From: Cycas panzhihuaensis
Taxonomy: Eukaryota > Cycadophyta
Assembly (NCBI GenBank): GCA_023213395.1
Contig: CM041465.1
Span: 153,333,741 to 153,397,740, forward strand
Reading direction: 5' to 3'
DNA: 64,000 bases
Part shown: positions 35,037-46,513 of the stretch, piece by piece
Layout of the letters: each line of letters begins with the position of its first letter
Position numbering within the stretch: the stretch's first letter is position 1
The notes under the pieces: generated by a model
Told to the model about the DNA's origin: nothing
What the model saw: the letters and a program-made list of their open reading frames with translations, nothing else
The model's database searches: none
Made by a program: the position numbers and the translations under genes

Positions 35037-36060
35037 GTTTCTCTGTAGCATGCATCGACTATTGGGCGTACGACCACATTCTTATGAAACTATTTTCGTG
35101 ATCTCTTCAAGGCGATGCCCTCAAGTGGGTTTATCGCCTACCCGCGCATTCTATTTTTTCATTCTAATAGCTCGTGCATGAGTTTGTCAACTACATTGGC
35201 GTAGATCATCCATTTAAGAGTGGGATGAAATCCCTTTTGTCGCTTAAACAAGGTCATGATGAAATGAATCGTGACTTTGTGAGACGTTTCCACGACCTTC
35301 TTCAGTCCACCAAGGCTACTTTGCCTAAGGAATTGAAGAGGGACCTTTTTGTCAACGCCCTTTGTCTAAAAGTCCATGTAGAAGTCCTCAAGATGGGGGC
35401 AACTATGTGTGACTTTTCCATAGTGAAGTGCTTGGTAATCGAGGCCATTGAGATCCAAGCTAGACTCAAGAAGCCTTTAAAGTCCTCACAATGACGTGAG
35501 GCACCCTCACCACCACAAGAAACTAAAACTTAGCAACCCACTAGGTCTTCTTCCCATTCTACTGAGAACACTCTAGATCCTCTCACTTCAGCTATATATT
35601 CATTCAAATGTACTATGAAGTAGATAAAGCTCCAAGCTCCTTCGTCCCCCACATCTAACAAACCAGTCCACCAGGCTTCCCAATCTGCTCCTTCTAAGGG
35701 TGATAACACCCAGTCCTCTCAAGCGAGGAAACTTGATTCCTCCCTTGAGAAAAAGTGGTGCTTCATCCATGGGAAGTGCTTCCATGATGATTCGCGGTGT
35801 TGGGCCTAGCATCCTAAGGCTGCCCCACAATGCAAATCTTCCCCCAAACGGGCGCCTAGGCCCAACCTAGACTAGCCCGTTTATAGAGATCCCTTCTCCA
35901 AACATGGGGAACATGATTGCAATCATCAACAAAAGAACAACCAAAATCGAGAAGGATCCCCAAACCCTCGTCCTTCACAAGCTAAAGGGAAGGGTATGAG
36001 GAATTTGTCCTCTTCCTCTGGTGCCCCTGAGTAACATACCCCTTCACCTTTGCGATCCTG
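35037..36060 (+). pseudogene. gag of element D, C-terminal half
   Basis: Encodes ATG-CATCGACTATTGGGC (CMHRLL frame, shifted from family CIDYWAYDHI) and then, in the open frame 35,174-35,494, FVNYIGVDHPFKSGMKSLLS and DFVRRFHDLLQSTKATLPKE, the capsid helices shared with A, B and C. The knuckle remnant KKWCFIHGKCFHDDSRCWA lies at about 35,750-35,810. Stops and shifts show it is inactive. Confidence 0.85.
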
Positions 36061-36703
36061 GAACAAGGGAAAGAAGGTTATTTAGATGCTTGAGGCTATT
36101 CCATTATACGCCTTAACCGGTCTCAAGCAGCTAAAGAGGCAAGCAATGCCTCTTTATCCACACCTCACCCTGATCCTCTTTTGGAGGTCTCTCCTCTAGA
36201 AATCCCCATGCTTCCTGAGATTATTCCTATGCATCCTAGCTGCTATGATTTTCAAAGGGCTCTTCCTCAACCTACCACGAAGGGGAAGCCCTTCTCTATC
36301 ATTGATGAGCTCCATATCGTCGTTGCGAGGATGTCCTTGATGGATGTCTTGAGAAGCTGTCCTGAGCAATGCACTCTTCTTCTTGAAGCTCTTGGCCAAC
36401 AAGATGCTTCCATTCATGTGGTAGGCATCACCTCCCATGGGCCACCAGTCATCTCATTCAATCCCTGAGATCTCCCATCTCCCAGTAAATGGGAGAAGCT
36501 TTTGCATTACCCATTTATCATTTTCGTTGACACTCCCAATTTTATCAGAAAGAGGACCGTCATAGATAATGGCTTCTTAGTTAATGCTATGTCTGTGTGC
36601 ATGCTCAAGGAGCTGGGCATAGTAGCTCTTGAGTCTGTCCCTTGGAAATACCAAGTGTATGATAGGACTGAAAAGTCCCCCTTCCTCCCTCTACTTTTCT
36701 TTA
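36061..36703 (+). pseudogene. Protease region of element D, truncated
   Basis: The frame 36,181-36,468 encodes KGKPFSIIDELHIV and SLMDVLRSCPEQCTLLLEAL, a linker conserved in all copies. The protease active site at about 36,555-36,590 reads VIDNGFLVNAMS, with Asp kept but the Ser after Gly changed to Phe. The sequence ends at the insertion of element C, so RT and integrase of D are outside the window. Confidence 0.8.
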
Positions 36704-37931
36704 TGTCACCTCTCCATAACAACCACCTTAAAGCAGGCTTGCAGGAATAAGAGGGGAAGCACTATGACACAAAGTACAAAAGACTAGTGCTAAATGGGCA
36801 CAACATCAAGAAAGCACATAAACCAACAATTTATTCATAAAAATGTAAGGAAAGAGCATAAATCTTAAGGCAAATATGGAGAGTACCTTATAGCAAAGAG
36901 TAAGAATGTATTTCTACTGGAAAATAGCAGAAAGGACCTGCACTTGATAGGGTTTGATGGCTGGTTTTGGAGGAGAGGCCATTGTGAGAAACACCACTAT
37001 GATTTAGGACCTTGAAGCTTTCTTCTTGGGGAATCCTGTGAATTCCCTTCTTTCCACTGTGTGAACCTGCAAGAGGAAGTCCTGAACTATTGGTGCTAAG
37101 CCTGATGTGCAATAGTAGTCTCTGTAGGAAGAGAAGTAGCCGAGGTATATGCCTGTTTGTAGCAGGTGGAGGAGAGTTGTAGGAGTTGCATCCAAAAAAT
37201 AAGTGAAGAATAGGAAAGAATAAGTAACTTTTTGGTTTTTATCCCCCACTGACCCTAAGTGAACATTGAGGGTCACGAGGAAGTCAAAATGTGTGGGCGC
37301 CATGTGGCAGTTCCATGAAAAAAGCGGGAACTACCGTATTAGTTTTAAAAAATTTTTTTGAACAGTCGTACCGCAGTAAACATTGCGATACCGCGGCAAA
37401 CATCACGGTACCACTAAGTTTACAGTAGTACGGGCATGTAGGTAAAAATCAAGCCAAAAATGAGGTCTGAAGCTAAGCAAGGAATAAGTTAGGATTGAAC
37501 AAGCTGGGAATTGGTACCCAGGTGAATGACAAGTGGTCAGGAAAGAGAGACAAGTCTCGACCGAGGATCCAATCGTACTCAGAAAGTAACCCTAAGCATA
37601 GGAAAGATTCCATCAAAGGTGAAATGCGACTGATTAAGGTGTCCCGAGGGGCCGTGGAGATGATGTGGGTGGCTATGTGCTATATGGGGTGTAGCACTCG
37701 CTGAAGAATGCCCCCACTGTGGGTCGTCATAGGTTGAGTAGCATGTGGTAGGCACATGCAGTGTGATCAAGCAAGAAGGCAATGCAATCATGCGAATGGT
37801 AGACAAGCATGCATCAAGTAATCTATGCTAAGCAACCTCAGTCAAATAAGAGTGAAGATGGGAGCAAGAACATATACCTGAGCTTACTTGAGTTGATGCG
37901 TCCTGAGTCCATTCCTGGTAGCCAGAAAACA
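36704..37931 (-). repeat. 3' LTR of element C
   Basis: On the minus strand it starts TGTTTTCTGGC directly after the PPT. Its first about 800 bp align loosely with the LTRs of A, including the iteron block at 37,364-37,434. The rest does not align, and the usual CCCATAGATGCGCRTCCA end is absent. Total length is near 1.2 kb instead of 2.7 kb. The left end is a best guess. Confidence 0.55.
37364..37434. promoter_or_regulatory. Iteron block in LTR of element C
   Basis: Three units: GTACCGCAGTAAACATTGCG, ATACCGCGGCAAACATCACG and GTACCACTAAGTTTACAG. They have the same words as the LTR blocks of A and the PMD-side hairpins. Confidence 0.55.
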
Positions 37932-37943
37932 CTACCCCCTTGG
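37932..37943 (-). other. Polypurine tract of element C
   Basis: On the minus strand GCCAAGGGGGTAG abuts TGTTTTC. It is the most PPT-like of the three family copies. Confidence 0.7.
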
Positions 37944-38289
37944 CAGCAAAGCATCACCACTTGGAAGCGTGGTGTTATGGTGAATGTTGACAACCAAAAA
38001 CTATCAGTAGCACATGCATATATATATAAATAGATCATGAACAACATATGGACTAAGGGTGTCGGTGAGTGTCATGGCAGAATGCATGGACAAGGGAGAC
38101 AGAGACGAGGGCAACATAGAGGCTGTCTATGCATCATCTAAAGGTCGACTAATAAGCGAAGAAAGCAAATGAGGGGGATGCCTCCCATTGCTGAAATGCA
38201 ACGAGTGATATGAGGGCACCTGAAACTAAATAAGCAAATCAGAATAAAGGTGACCAGGGGCTTGCGCACGGGCTGGCCAAGCAAGTCCC

Positions 38290-38703
38290 TCAAAGGTGGT
38301 CGCTAAGAAGAGGGAGGCAACACTCAAGGATGAGGCTGTCTACCTTAACATTGAGGTCCCGGGGGATGTGTTGAATGTCAACTGACGAAAAGCGAGCCAA
38401 GAGAGATCAGGCGGCTGAAGCGAGGGTTCTCACGTGAGGGCATCGCACTTGGTAAACCTGGGTGAGATGGGATACCACAACCTAAGAGTCGCAAAACAAA
38501 ATGATAGGTCCATTATGAAAACAGAGAGCATCAGTGAGGGCTTCAATAACAACCATATAATCGGCTTCGTTATTGGTTGCCTCGGGGAGGAAAATCCCAG
38601 AACACAGGAAATCATGTCCGGAGGGGCTGTGAAGGATCCAAGCAGTGACAGAAGGTCTAGGGTTATCGTGGCTTCCACCGTCGATAAATATGTAGAGGGA
38701 CAT
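38290..38703 (-). pseudogene. Second RNase H ORF of element C
   Basis: 138 codons in one frame, MSLYIFIDGGSHDNPRPS to a TGA at 38,290. Catalytic positions are IDGGS (Asp), VIEAL (Glu), FCDS (Asp) and IPRDLNVKVDSL (Asp). At the codon where A and B have TAG, C has CAA. A 9-bp deletion removes three residues near the C terminus. Other stops follow CDS and in the last third. Confidence 0.8.
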
Positions 38704-39228
38704 GAGTGAACACTAAATCCTGGGGATAATAATCAATGATGGAGAGAAAGAGATACTCGAAAGGCAAGCAATAAGTGGTTGTGAAAGGTAGGAGGACCTA
38801 GCAATGAGGCTACCCAAGGATGAGAGCAAGCAGTCTGACTACTACCTGAGAGCGGGCAGAGAAAAGACGCCTTAGAGTACCAAAGGTTACATTGGGAAGC
38901 AAAACATGCCCCCATACGAGGGAGCATTCCCTTTGGAGACCACAGGAGCAGAAAAGAGCTACGGAAATGAGTCTAAAATGGCAAAACGAGCCAAACGAGT
39001 ATAAACTCAGGCATGCATGGGAGCGGCACGTAAAACGAGATGAAAGGGCCCTAGAAAAAAGTGCAATAATGAGGCACCATAAATGCACTTGCAAGAGAGG
39101 GTAAAAAGGGCATCAAAAGAGCACAACGGGCAACAGAGCTAGAAGGCAAAGGTGATTGAGGAAATGGGATGGTTCTAATGGTTGTTGCGAGAGCAAAAAC
39201 AGAGGTAGTGCCTGTCGGGGCCCCCGCC

Positions 39229-39235
39229 TATATAA
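39229..39235 (+). promoter_or_regulatory. TATA box of the antisense PMD gene (C)
   Basis: GCCTATATAAGGAAATTC, aligned with 22,232 in A and 56,370 in B. Confidence 0.6.
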
Positions 39236-39640
39236 GGAAATTCAACGGAAAACAAATTCATTTTCACCGGATCTTGTGAGAAACCAGAGCCATTTCCTTA
39301 TGCAGCGGAGCGCCGACCAACTTTGGAGGCATGCAGGGGAAGATCAGACTATTGGATCTCAGCACAGGGAGAGCCAGTGGGATCAACAGGACGTGATGGC
39401 GACATCCAGACCAGATCCAGTGAGTGGATCTTACGAAACCTACCCCATTTTAAAGTTTTAATTTGAGTGCTTTTTGTTGTTTTTGAATTAGTTTTTGTGC
39501 CCCGTATGGGCAAATGACGGCCTCTCAGAGTCTGAATTGAACCCAGAAAAAGGGGGGACCTGGGCATTAGGGAGCCCTGGTCCCAGTGGGCCCCACGGGG
39601 GTCCACCCAAAGGATTTTTTTTTAATTTTTGGGGCAGAAA

Positions 39641-39658
39641 CCCCCCTTTTTTGGGGGG
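39641..39658. repeat. C6-T6-G6 hairpin
   Basis: CCCCCC, TTTTTT, GGGGGG. Equivalent short stems occur at 22,648-22,661 in A and at 55,943-55,957 in B (A4 loop). Confidence 0.7.
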
Positions 39659-39731
39659 TGTCGTTTGTACCACAACAAAGATCTCGGTGCTGCGATCTTT
39701 ATCGCGGGGCCTCGATCGCCGCAGGACATGA

Positions 39732-39759
39732 GCTAAACTTTGCGATCGCGAAGTTTAGC
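39732..39759. repeat. Near-perfect palindrome upstream of the PMD exon (C)
   Basis: Arms GCTAAACTTTGCG and CGCGAAGTTTAGC around a central AT, with one mismatched pair. It aligns with the hairpins of A and B. The second base pair is T:A here and C:G in A and B. Confidence 0.8.
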
Positions 39760-39932
39760 ACTGCAAAAGGCGCATCGCCAAAAAAGAAGATGAGGGGCTA
39801 TGAGGCCCCAAATCTCAAGCAGAAAAAGCTGAGAGATAGCCAAGAGGGTAGAATACTGACACATACTTGATTTTGCTTGGTTTGTGATGTTGGCAAGCTG
39901 TTATCGCAGTGGATAACCGCGAAAACATAGGC

Positions 39933-41800
39933 ATGGTGATGTTGAGCTACAGAGAGATGATGTCCAGAGAGGACAAGGAGATTCTATGGAGGTGTTGCTT
40001 GTTCAAGGCCCTAAAGACACCTCAGTTCACATCGGACTAGAGGCTATTAGTTGACATCGTATTACATTGGGATAGGAGGAGACACATTTTCCATCTACCC
40101 CAGGTGGGGGATGCGATGATGGCTCAAGGGATATACGGTGGATTTTGGGAGTATTGGTGACTGGAAGGCCGGTGACACTGGGAGCACTGCCTAGCAATGA
40201 GGCATCATATTGGGAGGTAGCTACATTTTTTACAGGGATAGATAGGTGAGAGAGGAGAGGAGTCCCTCTCCAGACGATGGTGATATCCAGGATTCCTCGG
40301 GTGGGGAAGCTTATTACATTATGCATTCTGTTTCGGGTTTCCCCAAAACAGAACTATAGAGACATCCCCGGGGGATGGATGGATGCAGTGCGCTACTGCG
40401 AAGCTGGCGAGAGGATGGACTAGGCCACCCTAATAGCGGTGAACCTCATCGCATAGCTTGATGCCATCAGGATGACCGACAGGGGAGGATTTTCATACAA
40501 CACATTGCTACAATACTGGTTTTTTTATCACTTTGGAGCAATGGCACCAATGTGGGGACCATACCCCATTGCAGAGTGGGCCCCGATGGTCCACAAATGG
40601 CAGACTAGACTGAGGGGGACAGAGGATCAGGCCCATGTCTGGTGCTCAGTGGAGGCGACATCGCTGGACCTCCTCACCATGATGGATTATGTAGCAGACC
40701 CGTATAGGGCAGTGAGGTGGGATAGTGACCATGGGGCAAACAGAGCAGGAACACTCCCAAGCGATGACGACGACGATGATGATGACGATGGAGGATATGG
40801 GGCTGACCCATCACGACCTGCGGGAGAGGCAGGTCCATCAGGGGTGGCAGGGGGAGCTGCAGGACCATCTGGGACTACCGGAGGAGAGGCAGGCCCATCA
40901 GGGGCTACCGAGGAGAGTAGGGGGCCAGTGACGAGGGCCCACAGGCTACGGATCGTGAGGAGATCTAGAGGGGTGATAGCTGAGTCAGTCCCAATGAGGA
41001 GAGAGGCCTAGGCAGAGGTGGTACCTAAAGAGGAGGTACCAGCAGCTGGCGAGGAGCCAGGAGGAGAGATCATTGCATAAGCAGAGGAGCCAGTGGCCAC
41101 AGCAGGTGAGGCCTAAACATTTCCTCAGTCGTTTGATAGCCAGATAGATATTTGATTTGATTTCATTTCGGTATGTAATGGGATACACATTGATATATGG
41201 TATGTTGGATTGGCAGGTACCATGGAGATCTGAGAGTTAGTAGAAACCATGGTGAGGGAGATGTTCCCTCAGGTGTATGTAGAGGGGCAACTGCCCATCC
41301 AGGCAGAGGATGTGCCTAGATCAACAGGTGTACATATGGCAGCATTCACCACGTTGATGAGGGCGAGAGACATCTGGGCTATAGAGTCTCAAGAGCACAT
41401 GGCATTCAGGGGATAGATGCAAAGGCAGCTGGACAAGGCCAGAGGTGAGTGAGACATGCTGCGGAGATGGGTACAGGCTCTGGAGGCTCAGGGAGGAGTA
41501 GGTGGAGACACAGGGAGCACGGTCTGGATAGCAATGCTGGAGGAGCGTCTCCAAGGAGTGGAGGGTGAGAGAGATCATATCCAGGCTAAATACGATCAGC
41601 TGGTAGATCAGGTGGCATCGAGGATAAGCAAGAGTAGGACATACACCCACATGGCAGCGACGACCTCGAGATGGCCACGTGATGAGGGGAGCGAGGTAGG
41701 GAGCTCGTGGAGGCCCAGGAGGAGCCTCAGAGGGATGTGGTCCCCAGGAGAGGGATCACACAAGCCAGGAGATGGTACCCCAGGAGCGGGACAACAGTAG
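39933..41800 (+). pseudogene. Antisense PMD gene of element C
   Basis: Best preserved copy of the family gene. The N-terminal PMD half reads HWDRRRHIFHLPQVGD, then a short deletion shifts frame near 40,115. The second PMD half is open at 40,472-41,011: LLQYWFFYHFGAMAPMWGPY, EWAPMVHKWQTRL, SLDLLTMMDYVADPYRAVRW. An Asp run (about 40,766-40,792), GEAGPSG-like repeats and a basic LRIVRRSRG follow. After the intron (41,106-41,216), exon 2 encodes a coiled-coil region (AMLEERLQGVEGERDHIQAK) and a Ser/Arg-rich tail ending at 41,800. It is antisense to integrase. Confidence 0.8.
41106..41216 (+). other. Predicted intron in the antisense PMD gene (C)
   Basis: Donor GCAG/GTGAGG, acceptor TTGGCAG/GTACC, 111 bp. 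Splicing keeps the frame (VATAG then TMEI). Both sites are conserved in B, where the spliced frame is likewise continuous. Confidence 0.75.
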
Positions 41801-41929
41801 AGTAGGACACATGTATTAGATTTTGACAGGGAAAGCACGGGCCTCCAGAGGGTCATATATGGAGTCATATGATTGTATCCCCTCTGCAAGGACACCAGCT
41901 TCCCATATGTACGATGTAACATATGATTT

Positions 41930-41977
<48 letters not shown>

Positions 41978-42461
41978 GATAATTGGTACCCTATTTTGAT
42001 ATGAAATGATGTGTATATCATGTGTGGCAGGTGACATGTATGTTTTGTTATGTATATTATAGATGCTTTGTTGTATAATACACGTATTTCCTTCCATACA
42101 TGGCTATATATCTAACAGAAGCACACACGTCCACCATGAGTAGATGTGATAGAGAGGTGTGAGGTTAGAAATAGAGCGACACACACGTCTATGGAGGAGC
42201 ATAGCGGGATATGTGAAGGAAATAGTTGGCGAGAGAGAGGAGTAACGATACCCCAAAGCGTTATCCTAATTAGGGGATGCCCAAATACGAAGACAAAAGG
42301 TCCCAAAGGGATATGGGAACACAAGTTCTATGGGAGGAACTAGAAGGAAGAGGGAGAGGCCCTCTTAAATTGCCATTCTACCCATGGTTGGGAGAAATGG
42401 GAACAACTTAAGATGGTAGTTTAGGCTCATTTCAGAGCATGGCGAAGGGATCGTCGAAAGA
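41801..42461. other. Convergent intergenic region of element C, with (TA)n
   Basis: No gene. Holds the probable ends of the converging pol and PMD transcripts. A (TA)n run at 41,935-41,975 has expanded at a site that reads only GATGTATATATA in A. Confidence 0.55.
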
Positions 42462-43770
42462 TCATGCATAAAACTTTTTAAGGAATTTCCCATTGACTGC
42501 CTTCTCAAATTCTAGGCCTTCCAAGGTGGCGATCCTATAGGCACCGTTGTCGAGGCTCTCGAGAACGATAAAAGGACCGACCCATTTAGGCCCAAATTTA
42601 GTCAGACGGTTATAGAGATATTCTAACTTGAGGACGTGGTCCCCAGGGCACAAAGGACAAGTGCGAAGGTGTTTGTTATGAGTCCTTTGCAAGCAGGCTT
42701 TCGAAGCTAGATTCGTTTGAGAAGCCATTAAGAACCTCTCGTCCAGGGCTTCGAGATCTAGGAGACGAGCCTGGCGGATAGACTTCTCATCGATAAGACC
42801 TCTAAGGAAAACCCGTAGAGAGGGGATCTCCACTTCTAGTGGGAGTACCGCCTCGGTCCCATAGACTAAGGAAAATAGAGTCATTCCAATAGCCGTATGG
42901 ATAGAAGTGCGATAGGCCCACAGAGCGGAAGGGAGTTGAAGGTTCCAATCTCTTTGAGATTGCGTAACAGTCTTCTTTAAAATGTTAACAAGGGTTTTGT
43001 TGAATGATTCAACTTATCCGTTTGCTTGGGGGTAATAAGGAGATGAGGTCTTATGTGAGATCTTGAATTTCTCGTAAAGCTCGTCCATTTCCTTATTACA
43101 AAAGGAGGTTCCATTATCCGTGATCAAGACGTCTGGAATCCCGAAATGACAAACGATGTGCTGGTAGACAAAGGTGGCTATCGTCTTGCTAGGTGTAGTG
43201 GACAGGGGGATTGCCTCTGCCCATTTGGTGAAATACTCAGTAGCAGTCAAGATGTATTTATGCTGCAGAGAAGAAGGTGGTGATATGGCACCAATGAGGT
43301 CTAAACCCCATTGAGAAAAGGGCCATGGAGATATGATAGGATACAAGGCCTCGGAAGGCACATGAGAGATATTAGCATGCTCTTGGCATCACTAACATCT
43401 AAGGGTATAAGCGTGGGCATTCTTAAAAAGAGACGACCAATAATAACCCATACGGAGGATCCTTTGGGCCATGGATTGGCCCCCAAAGTGGCCCCCACAA
43501 AGGCCATGATAGCATTCGCAGAGTATTTGGTCTGCTTCATCGGAAGTGACATAGCAAAGCAAGATCCCATTGAAGGATCTCTTGTATAATACTTCGTCTA
43601 CGAGGAAGTATTGTCTAGCGGTGGTGCGGATACATGATCTAACTTTGTTGCTGGCTTCAGGGCGGTATTCCTACTGAGTCAAATACCACACAATATCACC
43701 ATACCACTCGCTATCGACGACTGGATGAAGAGAAATACCTTGGATGGTCAGGATAGACTTGTCTGGGAAA
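42462..43770 (-). pseudogene. gypsy integrase of element C
   Basis: All three catalytic residues are visible: DLIGAIS (about 43,310), LITDNGTSFCNKEMDELYEK (about 43,120) and ANG*VESFNKTL (about 43,010), where a Gln codon before VESF is a stop. The zinc-binding part is GGHFGGQ with LRC..CQEHA. The C-terminal frame 42,462-42,884 is fully open, ending FLKKFYA. Upstream it is cut by element B at 43,775; the RNase H side continues at 60,448. Confidence 0.9.
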
Positions 43771-43775
43771 GAGTT
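43771..43775. repeat. Target site duplication of element B, left copy
   Basis: GAGTT here and AAGTC at 60,443-60,447. Both can derive from GAGTC by one transition each. Confidence 0.6.
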
Positions 43776-46493
43776 TGTTTCCTGACTTCCGGGAATGGAT
43801 ACAGAATCACCGACTCAGGTAAGTGCAGGTATGTTTCTCACCTTAGCATTGCTTTCTTTTGATGAGTGTTTGCTTACATGTCTGCATGTTTATAGCTTTG
43901 TAGACGACATTGTCTTTGTCTACACTTATTTTAGCCTATGACGACTACAGCAGGGGCACACTCCCAGTGAGTGTGGCACCCTGGTGGCCACTCCACTTCC
44001 CGCATTCTGCCCTCCTCACTCCAGGATCCATTTGGCTTGCGCCACCTCCGCCCATGTGATGACCCGTCATCGTTTGGTTGACTTGCCACACTATTTGAGC
44101 CGTATTTTTTCTCTTTTGGACCTGTTTGTTGGCTTGTTTACCCCCGGGTGGGTGTCTCAGCCCCCTATTGGCCCTTTTTGTCATTTGCTCATAGCCTAGG
44201 CTGGCTGGTCGGGCCTGTTTTTGCCTCTGGGTGAATACTGCTGAGATTTTCGCATCTGCTGAGAATATCCGTGGTACCGCTGGATTTTCTAAGACGATTA
44301 TTCTAACTTATTTTTTAAAATCTGCCGTGGTAATTTCGCATTTATTACAAAACTGCCACGTGTCTCGCAACTTAACTCGCTCTCAGCTGCGCCCTAATCA
44401 CTCGTTTTAGGGTTTTGGGTTGGGTACTTAAGGCATGATCTACTCATTTTTTAGAACTTTTGGCTCACTTTTTGGATTGCTCCTCAAGGAAACCACACTG
44501 TGCTATGCTCTTCTCTGCTTCCCTGCTGCTACCACAGGACCTGCATCTCTCCTCCAGTGCCCAGCTCTCCTTCGGTGTGGCTAAGACATCTTCCTAGCCC
44601 CTCACACACCTTGGAGAGGGCCCCTTGGAGAGATTTTAGTAGATTCTTGCCCCGGGAAGTCTTCAAGTGTTCCAAGTGCAGGTGTTCTCCTTCCAACTTC
44701 ACTATCAGGGTCCCAAACCTGCTACACCACAGTTCTGGGCTGGTCTCTCAGCCTCTCCTTACTAGCCCTTGGCTGAGGCAAGCACCTCTCTTCTTCCACT
44801 CAGGTATTCATTGATTTGAGTTATTTCTCTTGTGCTATCGATGCCCTATCTTGCTTGTTTCTTTGCTTGTCTTTGTGAGGGTTGTTTTCCTCTTTACATT
44901 GGGTCATTCTACCTACTTATAGTGCCTCTTACCTGCGTTTGTTGCTCAAGGCAGTGGTACTGAGGGTTGGCATAGGGTTTGGGAAGGAGTTGGGTGGATT
45001 CCGCACCACCTTCCACACTCCTTAAGTGGCTTTAAGCCCCCCAAACCTTCCCTCTTGCCTCGTGTTGTCCTTGGCACTCAAACAAGGGTTTGTTGGCCCT
45101 CTCTTAGCTGCTGAAATCAGCACTTTCACACATTGCAGCACTGGTTTGAGGGCTTAGGCTTAGGTCCGGGCAACTCACATAAGTCCCGACCGCTTGTTCT
45201 TTGCCCAACTCTTTTCCTGACAGCCCGGTTTGCTCTCTATAGCACCCCGATTCGCCGTAGGTCTTCTTGGGCTCCTTTCAACTCCCTTGCTACTATTTCT
45301 AGCCGCCTTTCTTGGCCTTGCCCTTGCTGCCTTGTGGCTTTTGGGGGAGGTTGGGGTGTTCTTTGTGGGAGGTGGGCCACTCCGAGGCTTACCGGTTACT
45401 TTCCCTTCGCTTTGGTTGCCCTCTTTTACATATTATCATCATTGTGTTGATGCTAACATATATGTGTTTAAGTTCATATTTGTATTACATAGATATGTAT
45501 TGTTAGGATCTCGTTATTACATGTTAGTACCCTTTTCTCTGGAAAGGGGGGAGGTTGCCATTGCTTGTAGGTGCTTGGAGAGCGTAAAGGGTATTTTCTG
45601 CTCGTTCCGTTGCCGGTAAGTACTCTTATAGATGTTGTACTTTAATGCTTCATTAGTTACTAGTATTTGGTTTCTTCTTTCCCTGGTTTTGTACTTTAGT
45701 ATCTTTCCAGGGAAGGTAAGAGAGTCCCTCATTTCAATCTACCACGACGCTTCACATTTGCTGCGCCTCGTGGAGTGGTTTTGGCATCCCTTGGGAGTGT
45801 CCATCGTCACGAATGCCTTCGGTCCAGGTGCACGCCTCGCTCCACCCTACTACTCTTTCCTTTTGATTTCCTTTACATATGTAGTAATTAACTCATTGGA
45901 AATCTAAAGGGAAACTTAACTTTACTTTCGGTTCATGCTTCATTTGCTCCGTTGCATGCATCCCCTCTACCTATAGGAAAAGGTCTTAGAAACCACTCCT
46001 TTTACTTTTCCCCTCTCTTTGCCGTGCGAGCTTCTTGCCCTTTGTATTGCTTGTATGCCTGGTCAGTTTGCTTAGGCATACCTTGACCCATCTCCTTGGG
46101 TCATCCCTCTTGTTTTCCTTTGGTTCCCTACTCTGCCGGATAACCAAAGTGACCCTGTTTATAGGTCAGCCACTCGCATATCCTTCTTCATTTCCCGTTG
46201 CTTTAGGGAAACCCTTGAAGGTTCCTCTACTTCCCCTTCTGGCCATCCAAGGGTGGGAGGATCCTTCCCTTAGGTCAACCGAAGCTAACCGTATGCCTCT
46301 TCACCGCTGTTTGAAGTGGTGGGGGATCACCCTTAGGTAGCCATATTCCATTGCAGGTCCCGAACTTGCGCTCTAGCGCATGGGGCACCCTGCGTGGTAA
46401 TTACCCTACTTATAGGTCTCTTTCTCGATCACATTATCACCCACTCTTACCACACCTATTTAGTTAGGTAGCTATCACGTAAACACGCGTCCA
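43776..46493 (+). repeat. 5' LTR of element B
   Basis: TGTTTCCTGAC ... AACACGCGTCCA, collinear with 57,723-60,442. GGTACCGC words occur near 44,272. A TATA-like TACTTAAGG lies at about 44,425. The 129- and 105-codon frames inside are not conserved proteins. Confidence 0.93.
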
Positions 46494-46494
46494 C

Positions 46495-46513
46495 TGGCGA
46501 CCATTCTAGGGAC
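46495..46513 (+). other. Primer binding site of element B
   Basis: TGGCGACCATTCTAGGGAC, one base after the LTR. It is the Tat/Ogre-like type and the best preserved copy in the window. Confidence 0.85.

Larger units (their letters stand above)
35037..36703 (+). mobile_element. Element D, middle part
   Basis: Begins with the right GTTTC target duplication and continues the gag of D exactly where 18,106 stopped, then the protease. Homology to the other elements fades at about 36,685 near the left end of element C. Confidence 0.85.
39420..39897 (+). other. Candidate 5' leader intron of the PMD gene (C)
   Basis: Donor CCA/GTGAGT and acceptor TTGGCAAG, 478 bp, at positions aligned with A and B. 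Confidence 0.45.
36704..43775 (-). mobile_element. Element C, left part (3' half of a minus-strand gypsy element)
   Basis: Reading down the minus strand from 43,775: integrase, convergent PMD gene on the plus strand, second RNase H, PPT and 3' LTR. The remainder (gag to RNase H) continues at 60,443 after removal of element B. It inserted into the protease region of element D. Confidence 0.85.

Noticed and set aside
40472-41011. 179-codon open frame as a possible host gene
   Set aside because: It is the middle of the element C PMD gene, with collinear broken copies in A and B.
45230-45619. 129-codon frame in the 5' LTR of B, with a related shorter frame at 59,144
   Set aside because: Lies wholly inside an LTR, is not kept intact in the partner LTR, and has no domain; composition alone explains it.
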